Source: UBA1672 sp963977495
GTDB taxonomy: Bacteria > Pseudomonadota > Alphaproteobacteria > Micavibrionales > Micavibrionaceae
Assembly: GCA_963977495.1 (NCBI GenBank)
Contig: CAXBOT010000001.1
Span: 186,001-250,000, forward strand
DNA: 64,000 bases
Reading direction: 5' to 3'
The notes below the pieces were generated by a model. It did not search any database. It saw only the letters and a program-made list of their open reading frames with translations, and was not told the DNA's origin. This document shows, piece after piece, positions 26,921 through 35,849 of this stretch. How positions within the stretch are numbered: position 1 is the first letter of the stretch; each line of letters starts with the position of its first letter. Position numbers and translations under genes: made by a program.

Positions 26921-27799
26921 ATGATCTATACCCTTTATTTTAGAGCCACAGACGGCGAAATCAGCCTGAAGATGTTCCAAAATTATTTTAACAATCATCC
27001 GCATTATCATGTTGAGGGACCGCAAGCTTTTTACAGGCACGCGGATACAGGGGCGCGTTTTTCGTTTGTTTATCTGCATACAGACGGTGAGGGCAGTAAA
27101 AATGTCAGGCCGGAAGGAACATATAGAATTGCGTTAAACCTTAGTTACTGCGTCCCTGCATTTTTTGCGATGGAGGCTTTGTACGAGGTTGAAAAACTCA
27201 TAGATGAAACGCGGGTCGTTCTTTATGATTCGCAGTCTGGCGGGGTTGGCAATAAAGCATTTAACGGTGAGGTGATGTTTGATTGCTGGATGACACATAA
27301 TGAAGAGGCACTGCGGCAACTGGTGTTGAGCAATACGCTGGAGGAAAAGGACTATCCGTTGGTTCCTTATGACTTGCTGCAGTTGGTGTGGGAGTGGAAT
27401 TACGCCAAGGTCAATATGCAGGGAATCGTCGGGGATGATGTGCAGGTGCCTGTTATTATGGCTTTGTTTGATGGCGAATATGTCAGGACGGGTGTGATGT
27501 GGAATGATGGCGCGCCGATCGCAATGCCCAACGTTGATTTTGTGGTTGTGAAGCAAAAAGAACAGGATGGACAAACTGTTTATGGGGCGGTGGCGTATGA
27601 AGCTATCGAAGGCTTTGTAAAGGCATACGCCCATATAGAGGGCGCAGCCTATGTCTTGTCCTATGACCGTGTGCCTGATGATGTGCGTGCATTTTTCGCA
27701 CAAGTGACGCCGGAGAGAAAATTCAAACGACTGGATATGAGCGCTATTCTTGAAAAAGACATTGTGGAGGATGCCTTGAATTTGGATGGTGATGCTTAA
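26921..27799 (+). CDS. Hypothetical protein of 292 residues
   Basis: A soluble, acidic protein with no signal peptide. It begins MIYTLYFRATDGEISLKMF, and has a central FDCWMTHNEEALRQLV, then PYDLLQLVWEWNYAKVNMQ, and a C-terminal FFAQVTPERKFKRLDMS. The start at 26921 has TAGGAGC 10 nt upstream, just past the sucD terminator. The frame also extends back into sucD, but that is an overlap artefact. No family recognised; it sits within the suc locus between sucD and sucA. Confidence 0.75.
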   Translation: MIYTLYFRATDGEISLKMFQNYFNNHPHYHVEGPQAFYRHADTGARFSFVYLHTDGEGSKNVRPEGTYRIALNLSYCVPAFFAMEALYEVEKLIDETRVVLYDSQSGGVGNKAFNGEVMFDCWMTHNEEALRQLVLSNTLEEKDYPLVPYDLLQLVWEWNYAKVNMQGIVGDDVQVPVIMALFDGEYVRTGVMWNDGAPIAMPNVDFVVVKQKEQDGQTVYGAVAYEAIEGFVKAYAHIEGAAYVLSYDRVPDDVRAFFAQVTPERKFKRLDMSAILEKDIVEDALNLDGDA

Positions 27800-27917
27800 C
27801 GCGCAGGCGCAGGGTGTTTCAATTTTGGTATAAGCGCGCATTTTGTAAAACGCATTTGAGAAGTTTGATGTTTCGGTGTATGTTGCCTAAGTATTCATTT
27901 AAAAGGATTTTTCCAAT

Positions 27918-28478
27918 ATGAGTTTTCTCGACAATCTTCTGCCGGATCAGCGAAACTTACTTGTAAGTCTTCCTTATCGCGTGGGTCTTTATGTCAGTCA
28001 GAGCGATCAGTCCGGTGGCACAGGTTCGCAAGATGCTGAGTTGCTGGCATTAACCAGCATCATCACCGCATATTCGCAAGAAATTTTTGGCGCGGAAACT
28101 GTGCAATATATCGTTGGCGAAACGGTATTGCGTAAGGGCGAATGGAAAGAATGGTCGAAAGATGTTGAGATGGTCGTTGGTGAATGCCACAAGGCCATTG
28201 ATATTTTATCGGACGCTGTTGATGAAAAAGAAGTCAGTGCATTTAAGCGCAGTATGCTTGAGATTGGCGAATCCGTAGCTTTGGCGTTTCGTGAGTATGG
28301 TGAATCAACGCCGATGATCGATAAAATAAAAATTTACATGTTCTATACGAAGAGCCGGAAAGAAGCCGCAAAACAAGGAATCGTTGCGATGGAGTGGGAT
28401 CAGTTCATAAATATATCACTGGATGAACGTAAAGCCCTTCAAACCATTGCAAATGCTTTGAATACGACTTATATTTAA
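27918..28478 (+). CDS. Unknown protein, tandem paralog 1
   Basis: A 186-residue soluble, largely helical protein. It shares SLPYRVGLYVS near the N-terminus, the WKEWSKDV block in the middle and a C-terminal IANAL helix with the following gene, so the two are tandem paralogs. AAAAGGA precedes the ATG. It contains no signal peptide or recognisable catalytic motif. It lies between sucD and sucA, suggesting insertion into a housekeeping cluster rather than a TCA role. Confidence 0.78.
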   Translation: MSFLDNLLPDQRNLLVSLPYRVGLYVSQSDQSGGTGSQDAELLALTSIITAYSQEIFGAETVQYIVGETVLRKGEWKEWSKDVEMVVGECHKAIDILSDAVDEKEVSAFKRSMLEIGESVALAFREYGESTPMIDKIKIYMFYTKSRKEAAKQGIVAMEWDQFINISLDERKALQTIANALNTTYI

Positions 28479-28510
28479 GCCCGTTTAACGAATATAGAAT
28501 AGGGGTTTTC

Positions 28511-29059
28511 ATGGCGAAGTTATCATTTTTTACCGAGGAAGATGTTCTATCAATCATAAGCTTGCCTTATCGTGTTGGTATGCATGTCAGTTATGCCGAA
28601 GATGAAGATGGCGAAGAAGATGACGAGCGCGAGATGCGCGCACTTGAGGTCTGTATACGCGAGATTGCCCGTGTTCATGAAGGCGAAGAGCTAACCAAGG
28701 AAATTGCAGCCGAGATTTTGAATGCCAGAGATAACTGGGCCTCTTGGTCGGAAGGTGTGTTTAATATTGAGCCATTGTGTGAAAAGGCGATTACAGCTTT
28801 GAAAACGCAAGCCGGAAAAGAAGAAGTCAAAGACTACATCAAGATGACCTTGGATATTGCCACATCTGTTGCGCAAGCCTATGGCGAATTTGGCGAAGAG
28901 CCGGAAGCTGAAAAGGGCATTTTTGGCAAGATTATTGGTGGTATTGTATCGTCCGTTACGAGTGTTTCGGCAGATGATGCAAAACATCCGATGAATGTGA
29001 GTGCCGCCGAAGATACGGCGATTGCAAACATTGCGGCAGCTTTGAAAAAGGCAGCATAG
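28511..29059 (+). CDS. Unknown protein, tandem paralog 2
   Basis: A 182-residue acidic protein, paralog of the previous gene: SLPYRVGMHVS, WASWSEGVF and ANIAAAL match. It differs by a Glu/Asp-rich insert after residue 27 and a Gly/Val/Ser-rich segment IFGKIIGGIVSSVTSV (about 138-153) that might be membrane-interacting. AGGGGTTTTC precedes the ATG. It is 32 bp from paralog 1 and 104 bp before sucA. Confidence 0.78.
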   Translation: MAKLSFFTEEDVLSIISLPYRVGMHVSYAEDEDGEEDDEREMRALEVCIREIARVHEGEELTKEIAAEILNARDNWASWSEGVFNIEPLCEKAITALKTQAGKEEVKDYIKMTLDIATSVAQAYGEFGEEPEAEKGIFGKIIGGIVSSVTSVSADDAKHPMNVSAAEDTAIANIAAALKKAA

Positions 29060-29163
29060 AAAAATGCCGGAGAATAACGGTCTTCACAGGCCGATGTTTT
29101 CTGTGTAAATGTTCAGAGCAAATTTAATATCAAGATTTAAAAACAAAGAAGGCTGTAAATATC

Positions 29164-32079
29164 ATGGCTCAAAACAACCAAGACCAAACGTTTCTTAGCG
29201 GTGTGAACGCGGAATATATTGCGCACTTATATACACAATATTTGAAAAATCCTGCCAATGTAGATGAAAGCTGGAAATCCTTTTTCAGTGATTTGAACGA
29301 TCCTGAGGCCGCATTTTTAAGGGAGCTTAGCGGTGCAAGCTGGACGCCGGATGAAAATGCTAAGGATAAACGTAGTTTTGGTAGTGCAGCAATCGCGCCC
29401 GCAGATGGTGTGTTGGCCGATGCTGAGGCTGCAAATGATCCGGGCAAAAATAAAAAAGGTGTTGTGAATACTGCTGATGCCAAGCAGGCCGCGATGGATT
29501 CTATCCGCGCTTTGATGCTTATTCGTTCCTATCGTTTTCGCGGTCATTTCCTTGCGAACCTTGATCCGCTCGGCATGAAGCAAACAGGCGACCACCCAGA
29601 GCTATATCCTGAATATTATGGTTTTACCGATGCTGATTATGATCGCAAGATTTTCATTAACGGCATGTTGGGCATGGAATATGCTTCGTTGCGCGAAATC
29701 GCGGCGGCGTTGAAGGAAATTTATACAGGCACAATCGGTGTGGAATATATGCACCTTAGTCACCCTGATGAGCGCAGTTGGATACAAAAGCGTATTGAAG
29801 AGCAGCGCAATAAAACCGAATTTACACCGGAAGGTAAGCGCGCCATTCTTGAACGTCTGACGGCTGCCGAAGGTTTTGAACAATATTTGAATAAGAAACA
29901 CACCGGAACAAAACGTTTCGGGATTGATGGCGGCGAAGCCCTTATACCGGCGATTGAGCAAATCATGAAGCGCGGTGGTCAATTGGGTTTGAAAGAAATT
30001 GTTATCGGTATGGCGCACCGTGGACGTTTGAATGTTCTGGCCAATATCATGGGCAAGCCGTTCACAACGATGTTTGCCGAATTTCAGGGGCAGTCCTCTA
30101 TCCGTAGTGATGTGCTCGGTTCGGGTGATGTTAAATACCACCTTGGAACATCCAGTGATCGTGACTTTGACGGTAATAACATTCACCTGTCATTAACAGC
30201 CAACCCATCGCATCTTGAGTTTGTGAACCCCGTTGTGATCGGAAAGGTGCGCGCCAAGCAGGTGCAGCGCGATGATTTCGATGCAGAGCAAGTGCTTCCG
30301 TTGTTGTTGCATGGTGATGCCGCATTCGCAGGTCAGGGCATTATTGCCGAAACCTTTATGATTTCAGAATTGCCCGGTTATCGCGTTGGCGGTACGGTGC
30401 ATATCGTTATTAACAACCAGATCGGCTTTACAACGATGCCGAAATTCTCGCGCTCCGGTCCTTATTGTACGGATGTTGCGAAGATGCTGGACGCGCCGAT
30501 TTTCCATGTGAATGGTGATGATCCGGAAGCGGTTGTTCATGTGTCACGCGTGGCTATGGAATTCCGCCAGCAATTCAAAAAAGATGTTGTGATTGATATC
30601 TTCTGCTATCGCCGTTACGGGCATAACGAAGGCGATGAGCCTGCCTTCACGCAGCCTTTGATGTATAAAAAGATCGCAAAACAGGAAACGACACGCACCA
30701 AATATGCCGCACAATTGGTGGCAGAAGGCGCGATGGACGAAGCCGAAACAAAGAAAATATATGATGATTTCAATAAGGTTTTGGACGTGGCTTTTGACGC
30801 CGTTGAAAGTTTCAAAGCGAATTCCGCTGATTTCCTTGAAGGTGCATGGTCTGGCCTGAAAGTTGCCTATGGCGATGATCGCCGCGGCGAGACCGGCGTT
30901 GCAGAAAAAGAAGTGCAGCGTATTGGTAAGGTTCTGACGGATGTTCCGGAAGGCTTTACGATCAATAAAAAGCTTCAACGTGTTCTTGATAATAAAACCA
31001 AGATGCTCAAAACCGGCAAAGGCTATGACTGGGCTATGGGCGAGGCTCTGGCGTTTGGGACGCTTTTGGATGATGGTTATGCTGTGCGTTTGTCAGGGCA
31101 AGATGTCGGGCGCGGAACGTTCTCGCACCGTCACGCCATTTGGTATGACCAAGAAAATGAAAACAAGCACATCGCCTTGCAGCATATCAAAAAAGACCAA
31201 CCTAAATTTGAGGCACATGACAGCCCGCTTTCAGAAATGGCGGTTCTGGGGTTTGAATATGGCTTTACGCTTGCCGATCCTAAAACATTGACAATATGGG
31301 AAGCACAATTTGGTGATTTTGCCAATGGCGCGCAGGTTATGATTGATCAGTTTATTTCCTCTGGTGAGAGTAAATGGCTGCGTATGTCTGGACTTGTGAT
31401 GTTGTTGCCACATGGTTATGAAGGGCAGGGGCCGGAGCACTCCTCAGCACGTTTTGAGCGTTTCTTGCAATTGTCAGGTGATGATAACTGGCAGGTTTGT
31501 AACTGTACAACGCCCGCGAACTATTTCCATGCTTTGCGTCGCCAGATGCATCGTGATTTCCGTAAGCCGCTTGTGATGATGACACCGAAATCTTTGTTGC
31601 GTCACAAATTGGCCGTTTCTGAAATTGAAATGTTCACAGGCGACAGCACGTTCCACCGCGTTTTGTGGGATGATGATAAGGATAAATTGGTTAAGGACGA
31701 TAAGATCAAGCGTGTTATTCTATGTACGGGTAAGGTTTATTATGACCTGTTGCAGGAACGCCGTGATCGCAATATTGATGACATTACCATTATTCGTCTG
31801 GAGCAGATCTACCCATTCCCGACCAATGCACTTGCAAACGAAATTAAGCCGTTCAAGAACGCGGACATTGTTTGGTGTCAGGAAGAACCTGAAAATCAGG
31901 GCGCGTGGAATTTTGTTGATCGCCGTATTGAGGAATCATTGTCTATTGCCAAGCATAAGGCAGGGCGTCCTAAATATGTCGGGCGCGTTGGGTCTGCTTC
32001 TCCGGCGACAGGATCAAATTCTCGTCACCATGCAGAACAAGCCGCATTGGTTGATCAGGCTTTGACATTGAAAAAATAA
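29164..32079 (+). CDS. sucA: 2-oxoglutarate dehydrogenase E1 component
   Basis: A 971-residue thiamine-diphosphate enzyme decarboxylating 2-oxoglutarate. The N-terminal FLSGVNAEYIAHLYTQYLKNP segment binds the E2 core. Then come IVIGMAHRGRLNVLAN, LLLHGDAAFAGQGIIAET, the ThDP region NGDDPEAV with RYGHNEGDEPAFTQPLMY, and the transketolase-like half with GQDVGRGTFSHRH and LMLPHGYEGQGPEHSSAR-like text. Length is normal. The ThDP cofactor links it to the thiE-thiD-thiL genes downstream; sucB and lpd complete the complex. Confidence 0.97.
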   Translation: MAQNNQDQTFLSGVNAEYIAHLYTQYLKNPANVDESWKSFFSDLNDPEAAFLRELSGASWTPDENAKDKRSFGSAAIAPADGVLADAEAANDPGKNKKGVVNTADAKQAAMDSIRALMLIRSYRFRGHFLANLDPLGMKQTGDHPELYPEYYGFTDADYDRKIFINGMLGMEYASLREIAAALKEIYTGTIGVEYMHLSHPDERSWIQKRIEEQRNKTEFTPEGKRAILERLTAAEGFEQYLNKKHTGTKRFGIDGGEALIPAIEQIMKRGGQLGLKEIVIGMAHRGRLNVLANIMGKPFTTMFAEFQGQSSIRSDVLGSGDVKYHLGTSSDRDFDGNNIHLSLTANPSHLEFVNPVVIGKVRAKQVQRDDFDAEQVLPLLLHGDAAFAGQGIIAETFMISELPGYRVGGTVHIVINNQIGFTTMPKFSRSGPYCTDVAKMLDAPIFHVNGDDPEAVVHVSRVAMEFRQQFKKDVVIDIFCYRRYGHNEGDEPAFTQPLMYKKIAKQETTRTKYAAQLVAEGAMDEAETKKIYDDFNKVLDVAFDAVESFKANSADFLEGAWSGLKVAYGDDRRGETGVAEKEVQRIGKVLTDVPEGFTINKKLQRVLDNKTKMLKTGKGYDWAMGEALAFGTLLDDGYAVRLSGQDVGRGTFSHRHAIWYDQENENKHIALQHIKKDQPKFEAHDSPLSEMAVLGFEYGFTLADPKTLTIWEAQFGDFANGAQVMIDQFISSGESKWLRMSGLVMLLPHGYEGQGPEHSSARFERFLQLSGDDNWQVCNCTTPANYFHALRRQMHRDFRKPLVMMTPKSLLRHKLAVSEIEMFTGDSTFHRVLWDDDKDKLVKDDKIKRVILCTGKVYYDLLQERRDRNIDDITIIRLEQIYPFPTNALANEIKPFKNADIVWCQEEPENQGAWNFVDRRIEESLSIAKHKAGRPKYVGRVGSASPATGSNSRHHAEQAALVDQALTLKK

Positions 32080-32091
32080 GCGTTGGGTTTT

Positions 32092-33108
32092 CTAACTTAT
32101 TCTGTGCTGTCCAAAATAGATCAGCACCATCAGGATGAGGAGTAGAACTCCCCAGAAAAACGCGCTTATTTTCAAAGATTGCTTGGATTTCTTGCGTTGA
32201 TACCATGTGCGTGGGCGAATACCTTTGAGCAAAAATACAGAGGTTGTTGAAATATTCACGCAAATGATATTGATCGCGAGAAGTAATGCCGCGCCATACG
32301 CCTGATCGAACGCCCCTGAGCCCAAGCCCAGCCCCAGAACAACGGCGGGTGGCATTAAGGCCACCGCAACCATAACCCCGACCATAGCGCTCGATATACC
32401 TGCCGTCAGGGAGAGCGCGGCGGCTGCCCCTGATGCCAGTGCCAAAACGACACCGCCATAGCCGACCGTTGTGCGCGAAAGATATTCTTGGCTGGTCGCA
32501 AAATGATCGTAGGGAATAAGCAATCCGGCAATAATACTGATCAGCATGGTCAGGCCAAAGCCGACAGCATTAGAGCGTAACGATTCCCTGATAAGGTCAC
32601 GATCCCCCAGAGTGACACCTAAACTGAGCGCTAAACTTGATCCTAATAGGGGGGCAATAACCATCGCGCCGATAATGACGGCAATATTATTGGTCACAAG
32701 GCCGATGGCCGTCACGATGGTTGATAGAAACACCAGAACAACGAAGTCCAAACTGGTTTCCGTACCCTTTAAAATTTGGTCATAGAGGGCTTCACGGGTC
32801 ATGTTGCCATAGGTTTTAGCCTTGGCTTTGGTATCGTCCTCGTTTTTATCCTTGTCCTTGTGGCGGGGGATGGTGGTTTCCACAGGCGTAATAATTATGC
32901 GCCAATCTTTTTCCTTATTACATTGGCGTTGTAGTTTATCGACCAAAGGCTGCATTTTTTCAGAGGAGGCCAGAATCTTGATTTCTCTGGGTTGGCCTTT
33001 GATTTTCGCACCTGTCCAATATTGAATGATGTCATCTTCGTCTTTCAACGATTTCAATATCTCGTTATCTTCATCCGGTACAAGGAGTGTTAATTTTCGT
33101 AAGTTCAT
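32092..33108 (-). CDS. DUF389 (TIGR00341-like) membrane protein
   Basis: A 338-residue protein: a soluble N-terminal domain (about 1-110) with a Lys/Asp-rich stretch, then at least six membrane segments. The family core is TNNIAVIIGAMVIAPLLGSS and GISSAMVGVMVAVALMPPAVVLG. The function of the family is not established. It is convergent with sucA (12 bp between stops). Confidence 0.88.
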   Translation of the reverse strand: MNLRKLTLLVPDEDNEILKSLKDEDDIIQYWTGAKIKGQPREIKILASSEKMQPLVDKLQRQCNKEKDWRIIITPVETTIPRHKDKDKNEDDTKAKAKTYGNMTREALYDQILKGTETSLDFVVLVFLSTIVTAIGLVTNNIAVIIGAMVIAPLLGSSLALSLGVTLGDRDLIRESLRSNAVGFGLTMLISIIAGLLIPYDHFATSQEYLSRTTVGYGGVVLALASGAAAALSLTAGISSAMVGVMVAVALMPPAVVLGLGLGSGAFDQAYGAALLLAINIICVNISTTSVFLLKGIRPRTWYQRKKSKQSLKISAFFWGVLLLILMVLIYFGQHRIS

Positions 33109-33207
33109 ATGTTTTCTTGATTCTTTTTTGATGCAGTCCGTTCAAATCAGAATAAAGTTTTTTGAAGTGAAAGTCCTTTTTAATTCTTTGGGAGAGGGGT
33201 ATAGGCA

Positions 33208-33247
33208 TAAAAAAAGCACCTTCCCCCCACAGAAAAGTGCTTTTTTC
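33208..33247 (-). terminator. Terminator hairpin, probably bidirectional
   Basis: A-run and GCAC (about 33209-33219) pair with GTGC and a T-run (33237-33246); both strands present a T-rich tail. It lies 20 bp past the stop of the minus-strand gene 33266..33682. Confidence 0.7.
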
Positions 33248-33265
33248 TTTTATGCCTGTTTCAAG

Positions 33266-33682
33266 CTACGCAATATTTATATGAGAGTGTTTGATATTTG
33301 AATGCAGGACATTTAATTCTTGTTCTATCGCACGCGACATATGCTCTGACGCGCTTTCGGCAAGCCAGTCACCAATATGTGGTGCTCTTAGAAGGTTATC
33401 TTTTAGCGCTTGTGCACGTTTATAGAGCGCTTTTTCTCCGGCTTCAGGATATTTCTGAAATTTAGAAGGGGAGCGTTTAAGCGGCTCAACCGCCCAAAGA
33501 CGCAATATATGATAGACATCTTCGTGCCGCGCCTGTTGTAAGAAGGCATTGATGTTGAATTCGATAATGCTCATACCCCGTGTGTCATGGCGCGCATTGA
33601 TCATTGCGTTTGCACGCATTTTGTCGAACGGAGTTTTGATGCCTGTGCCTGCATAATCGCGGACATATAATGCCATATTCAT
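33266..33682 (-). CDS. Unknown protein, 138 residues, tandem paralog A
   Basis: Soluble, with an alternating helical pattern. It shares with the neighbour at 33878..34294 the N-terminal block GTGIKTPFDKMRA, then SIIEFNINAFL, LWAVEPLKRSPSKF and a C-terminal IEQEL, so the two are paralogs of equal length. GAGG lies 5 nt before the ATG at 33682. No known domain. His- and Arg-rich. Confidence 0.78.
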   Translation of the reverse strand: MNMALYVRDYAGTGIKTPFDKMRANAMINARHDTRGMSIIEFNINAFLQQARHEDVYHILRLWAVEPLKRSPSKFQKYPEAGEKALYKRAQALKDNLLRAPHIGDWLAESASEHMSRAIEQELNVLHSNIKHSHINIA

Positions 33683-33730
33683 TTTAGCCTCTATTTTTAA
33701 ATCTGAAAAACGTAAAGAAAAATACGCAGT

Positions 33731-33747
33731 GGAGAAGTTACCTCTCC
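33731..33747 (-). promoter_or_regulatory. Leader hairpin GGAGA/TCTCC
   Basis: A 5-bp GGAGA / TCTCC inverted repeat with a 7-nt loop, 49 bp upstream of the 33266..33682 gene. On the minus strand the 5' arm reads GGAGAGGT, resembling the leader hairpin at 21442-21462. Function unproven. Confidence 0.25.
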
Positions 33748-33877
33748 GTTTTACAGCGAAAGGACTAAAAAAAAGGTTAACAAGATAAAATTTATCTCAA
33801 ATTTTATCATTTAGCATTGAAATAAGCGTGTTTAATGCGGATGTAAAGGGAGTGCGGTGAAGCGTTTTGCGCGATAA

Positions 33878-34294
33878 TTATGCGCTTTCAGCCACTCTGG
33901 CGTTACCCAATAGATGCGTAACTTCTTGCCCGATCATTTCAGCAATATGTAGCTTTGCACCATCAATAAAGTTCTGATTGATGTCGGGGCGCTGTGATAA
34001 ACGCACCATCAGGGCATCACTGCGGGTTGCCAGTGCTTGTCTGCCGGCATGAGGAAAACGAATAAATTTCCCGGGGGAGCGTCTCACAGGCTCGGTCGCC
34101 CAAAGTCCTAAAATGAAAAACGCGTCAGGGTGCTTTGCCGTTGTCAAAAAAGCAGTGATGTTGAAATTAATGATGCTTAAACCCGACGGGTCATCTTTCG
34201 CGCGAATGATCGACATGGCGCGCATTTTGTCCATCGGTGTCTTGATCGTTGTTCCCGTAAAGTCACGGTTCACACTTTCTGTGTCCATGGCCAA
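33878..34294 (-). CDS. Unknown protein, 138 residues, tandem paralog B
   Basis: Paralog of the previous gene: TTIKTPMDKMRAMSII, LSIINFNITAFL, LWATEPVRRSPGKF and IGQEV match at the same positions. AAGGGG lies before the ATG. The pair is separated by 195 bp, with no feature except the leader hairpin. No function known; conserved basic and Pro residues (RRSPGKF) may bind a ligand or partner. Confidence 0.78.
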   Translation of the reverse strand: MAMDTESVNRDFTGTTIKTPMDKMRAMSIIRAKDDPSGLSIINFNITAFLTTAKHPDAFFILGLWATEPVRRSPGKFIRFPHAGRQALATRSDALMVRLSQRPDINQNFIDGAKLHIAEMIGQEVTHLLGNARVAESA

Positions 34295-34423
34295 ACCCCT
34301 TATCTTTTTTATTATGAGAGGATAGTAATGAAAAACGCTGTTTTAATGCAAGAAAATAATCGGCTGCGGTGCAACCTGTTCTTTATCTTGACTTGCTTAG
34401 TTTTGCTCTGCACTCTGCGATCT

Positions 34424-35068
34424 ATGAAAAAAGCCTTCGATTTATCGGTTTATGTGGTTATCGATCCGTCTGTATGTGGCGGGCGCGCAGTGTGTGATGT
34501 TGCCGTGGCGGCGGTGCGGGGCGGCGCGACAATGGTTCAGTTGCGTAACAAAGCCGATTCTTTGGATGTGATTAAGGATCAGGCGCTGGATATTCAAAAA
34601 GCCTTGGCCGATTCTTCTGTGAGATTCATACTCAATGATTATGTTGATCTTGCCGCCGATATTGATGCTGATGGTGTGCATATCGGGCAGGGTGATATGC
34701 TCGCAGCGCATGCGCGCGCCATCCTTGGGCATGAAAAAATCATTGGGCTTACGGCCTTTACCCGCGCGCATTATGATGCGCTGGACCCCACAATTGTTGA
34801 TTATGTCGGGACGGGGCCGTTTTATGCGACATTGACCAAACCGGATAAGGCTGTGCTCGGCGCGGATGGGTTTTCAAATTTGATAAGCCATGCACCTGTA
34901 CCTGTTGTTGGTATTGGCGGCATCACGCCGGAGAATGCCGGCGCGGTGATCGCTGCAGGGGCAAGCGGCGTTGCGATGATGCGCGGCGTAACCGAAGCCG
35001 AAGATGTGGAGAGCGCAGTGCGTGCCTATGTGAAGATAATAGAAGGAGCGCGCCGTGAGCATTCCTAA
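34424..35068 (+). CDS. thiE: Thiamine-phosphate synthase
   Basis: A 214-residue TIM-barrel enzyme joining HMP-PP and thiazole phosphate. Family motifs: GGATMVQLRNK, FILNDYVDLAADIDADGVHIGQGD, VDYVGTGPFYATLTKPD and VPVVGIGGITPENAGAVIAAGASGVAMM. The start at 34424 gives the normal N-terminus, although no strong RBS is seen; the frame opens at 34328. No TPP riboswitch was recognised upstream. It overlaps thiD by 14 nt. The product serves SucA. Confidence 0.93.
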   Translation: MKKAFDLSVYVVIDPSVCGGRAVCDVAVAAVRGGATMVQLRNKADSLDVIKDQALDIQKALADSSVRFILNDYVDLAADIDADGVHIGQGDMLAAHARAILGHEKIIGLTAFTRAHYDALDPTIVDYVGTGPFYATLTKPDKAVLGADGFSNLISHAPVPVVGIGGITPENAGAVIAAGASGVAMMRGVTEAEDVESAVRAYVKIIEGARREHS

Positions 35069-35843
35069 TGTACTGAGTATTGCAGGCTCTGATCCTTCCG
35101 GCGGGGCGGGGATTCAGGCAGATTTAAAAACCTTTTGCGCCACGGGCGTTTACGGAATGGCGGCCGTTACCGCGTTAACGGCGCAAAACACACAAGGGGT
35201 GAGCGGCTTTGTCGCAGTGCCTCCGGCCTTTGTGACCGATCAACTGGCCTCTATTTTTGATGACATAGAGGTTGCCGCAGTGAAAATTGGTATGCTGGCG
35301 AATGCAGAAATTATCGAAGCCGTCGCCGATGCGCTGGAGCGTTATCAGCCCGACCATATTGTCCTTGATCCCGTGATGGTTGCGACCAGTGGCGACAGCC
35401 TGATTAACAGTGATGCGATTGCGGCCATGAAGGCGCGGCTCATCCCCTTGGTTGATGTCATCACCCCCAATATACCAGAGGCCGAAAAATTATCACGTAA
35501 GGCCGTTTTAGATATGGACGGCGCGGCGCAAGGGCTTCTGTCACTTGGCGCGAAGGCGGTGTTCCTTAAAGGCGGTCATTTAAAGGGGGCTATGGCAACA
35601 GACGTACTTGCATATCATGGCGGGGTAAGAACCTATCAGGCGGCGCGCGTAGATACGCAAAACACGCATGGGACAGGATGCACTTTATCGTCTGCGATTG
35701 CGGCGTTCCTTGCCAAGGGACATGAATTGGAAGAGGCATGCGATAAGGCCAAAACATATTTGACCAATGCACTAAACCATGCCGATGAATTGATGGTCGG
35801 TAAAGGTCATGGCCCCGTCCATCATACGCATGGATGGATTTAA
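35055..35843 (+). CDS. thiD: Hydroxymethylpyrimidine/phosphomethylpyrimidine kinase
   Basis: A 262-residue ribokinase-fold enzyme phosphorylating HMP and HMP-P. It begins VLSIAGSDPSGGAGIQADLKTF, contains VLDPVMVATSGDSL, and ends with the catalytic NTHGTGCTLSSAIAAFLAKG. The start is GTG at 35055 with AGAAGGAGC 8 nt upstream, inside the end of thiE. thiL follows after 6 bp. Confidence 0.95.
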   Translation: MSIPNVLSIAGSDPSGGAGIQADLKTFCATGVYGMAAVTALTAQNTQGVSGFVAVPPAFVTDQLASIFDDIEVAAVKIGMLANAEIIEAVADALERYQPDHIVLDPVMVATSGDSLINSDAIAAMKARLIPLVDVITPNIPEAEKLSRKAVLDMDGAAQGLLSLGAKAVFLKGGHLKGAMATDVLAYHGGVRTYQAARVDTQNTHGTGCTLSSAIAAFLAKGHELEEACDKAKTYLTNALNHADELMVGKGHGPVHHTHGWI

Positions 35844-35849
35844 GCGCGC

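Noticed and set aside
34295..34423. Possible TPP riboswitch before thiE
   Set aside because: The conserved CTGAGA and ACCTGA-type cores of the TPP element were not found in the 130 bp upstream of the thiE start.
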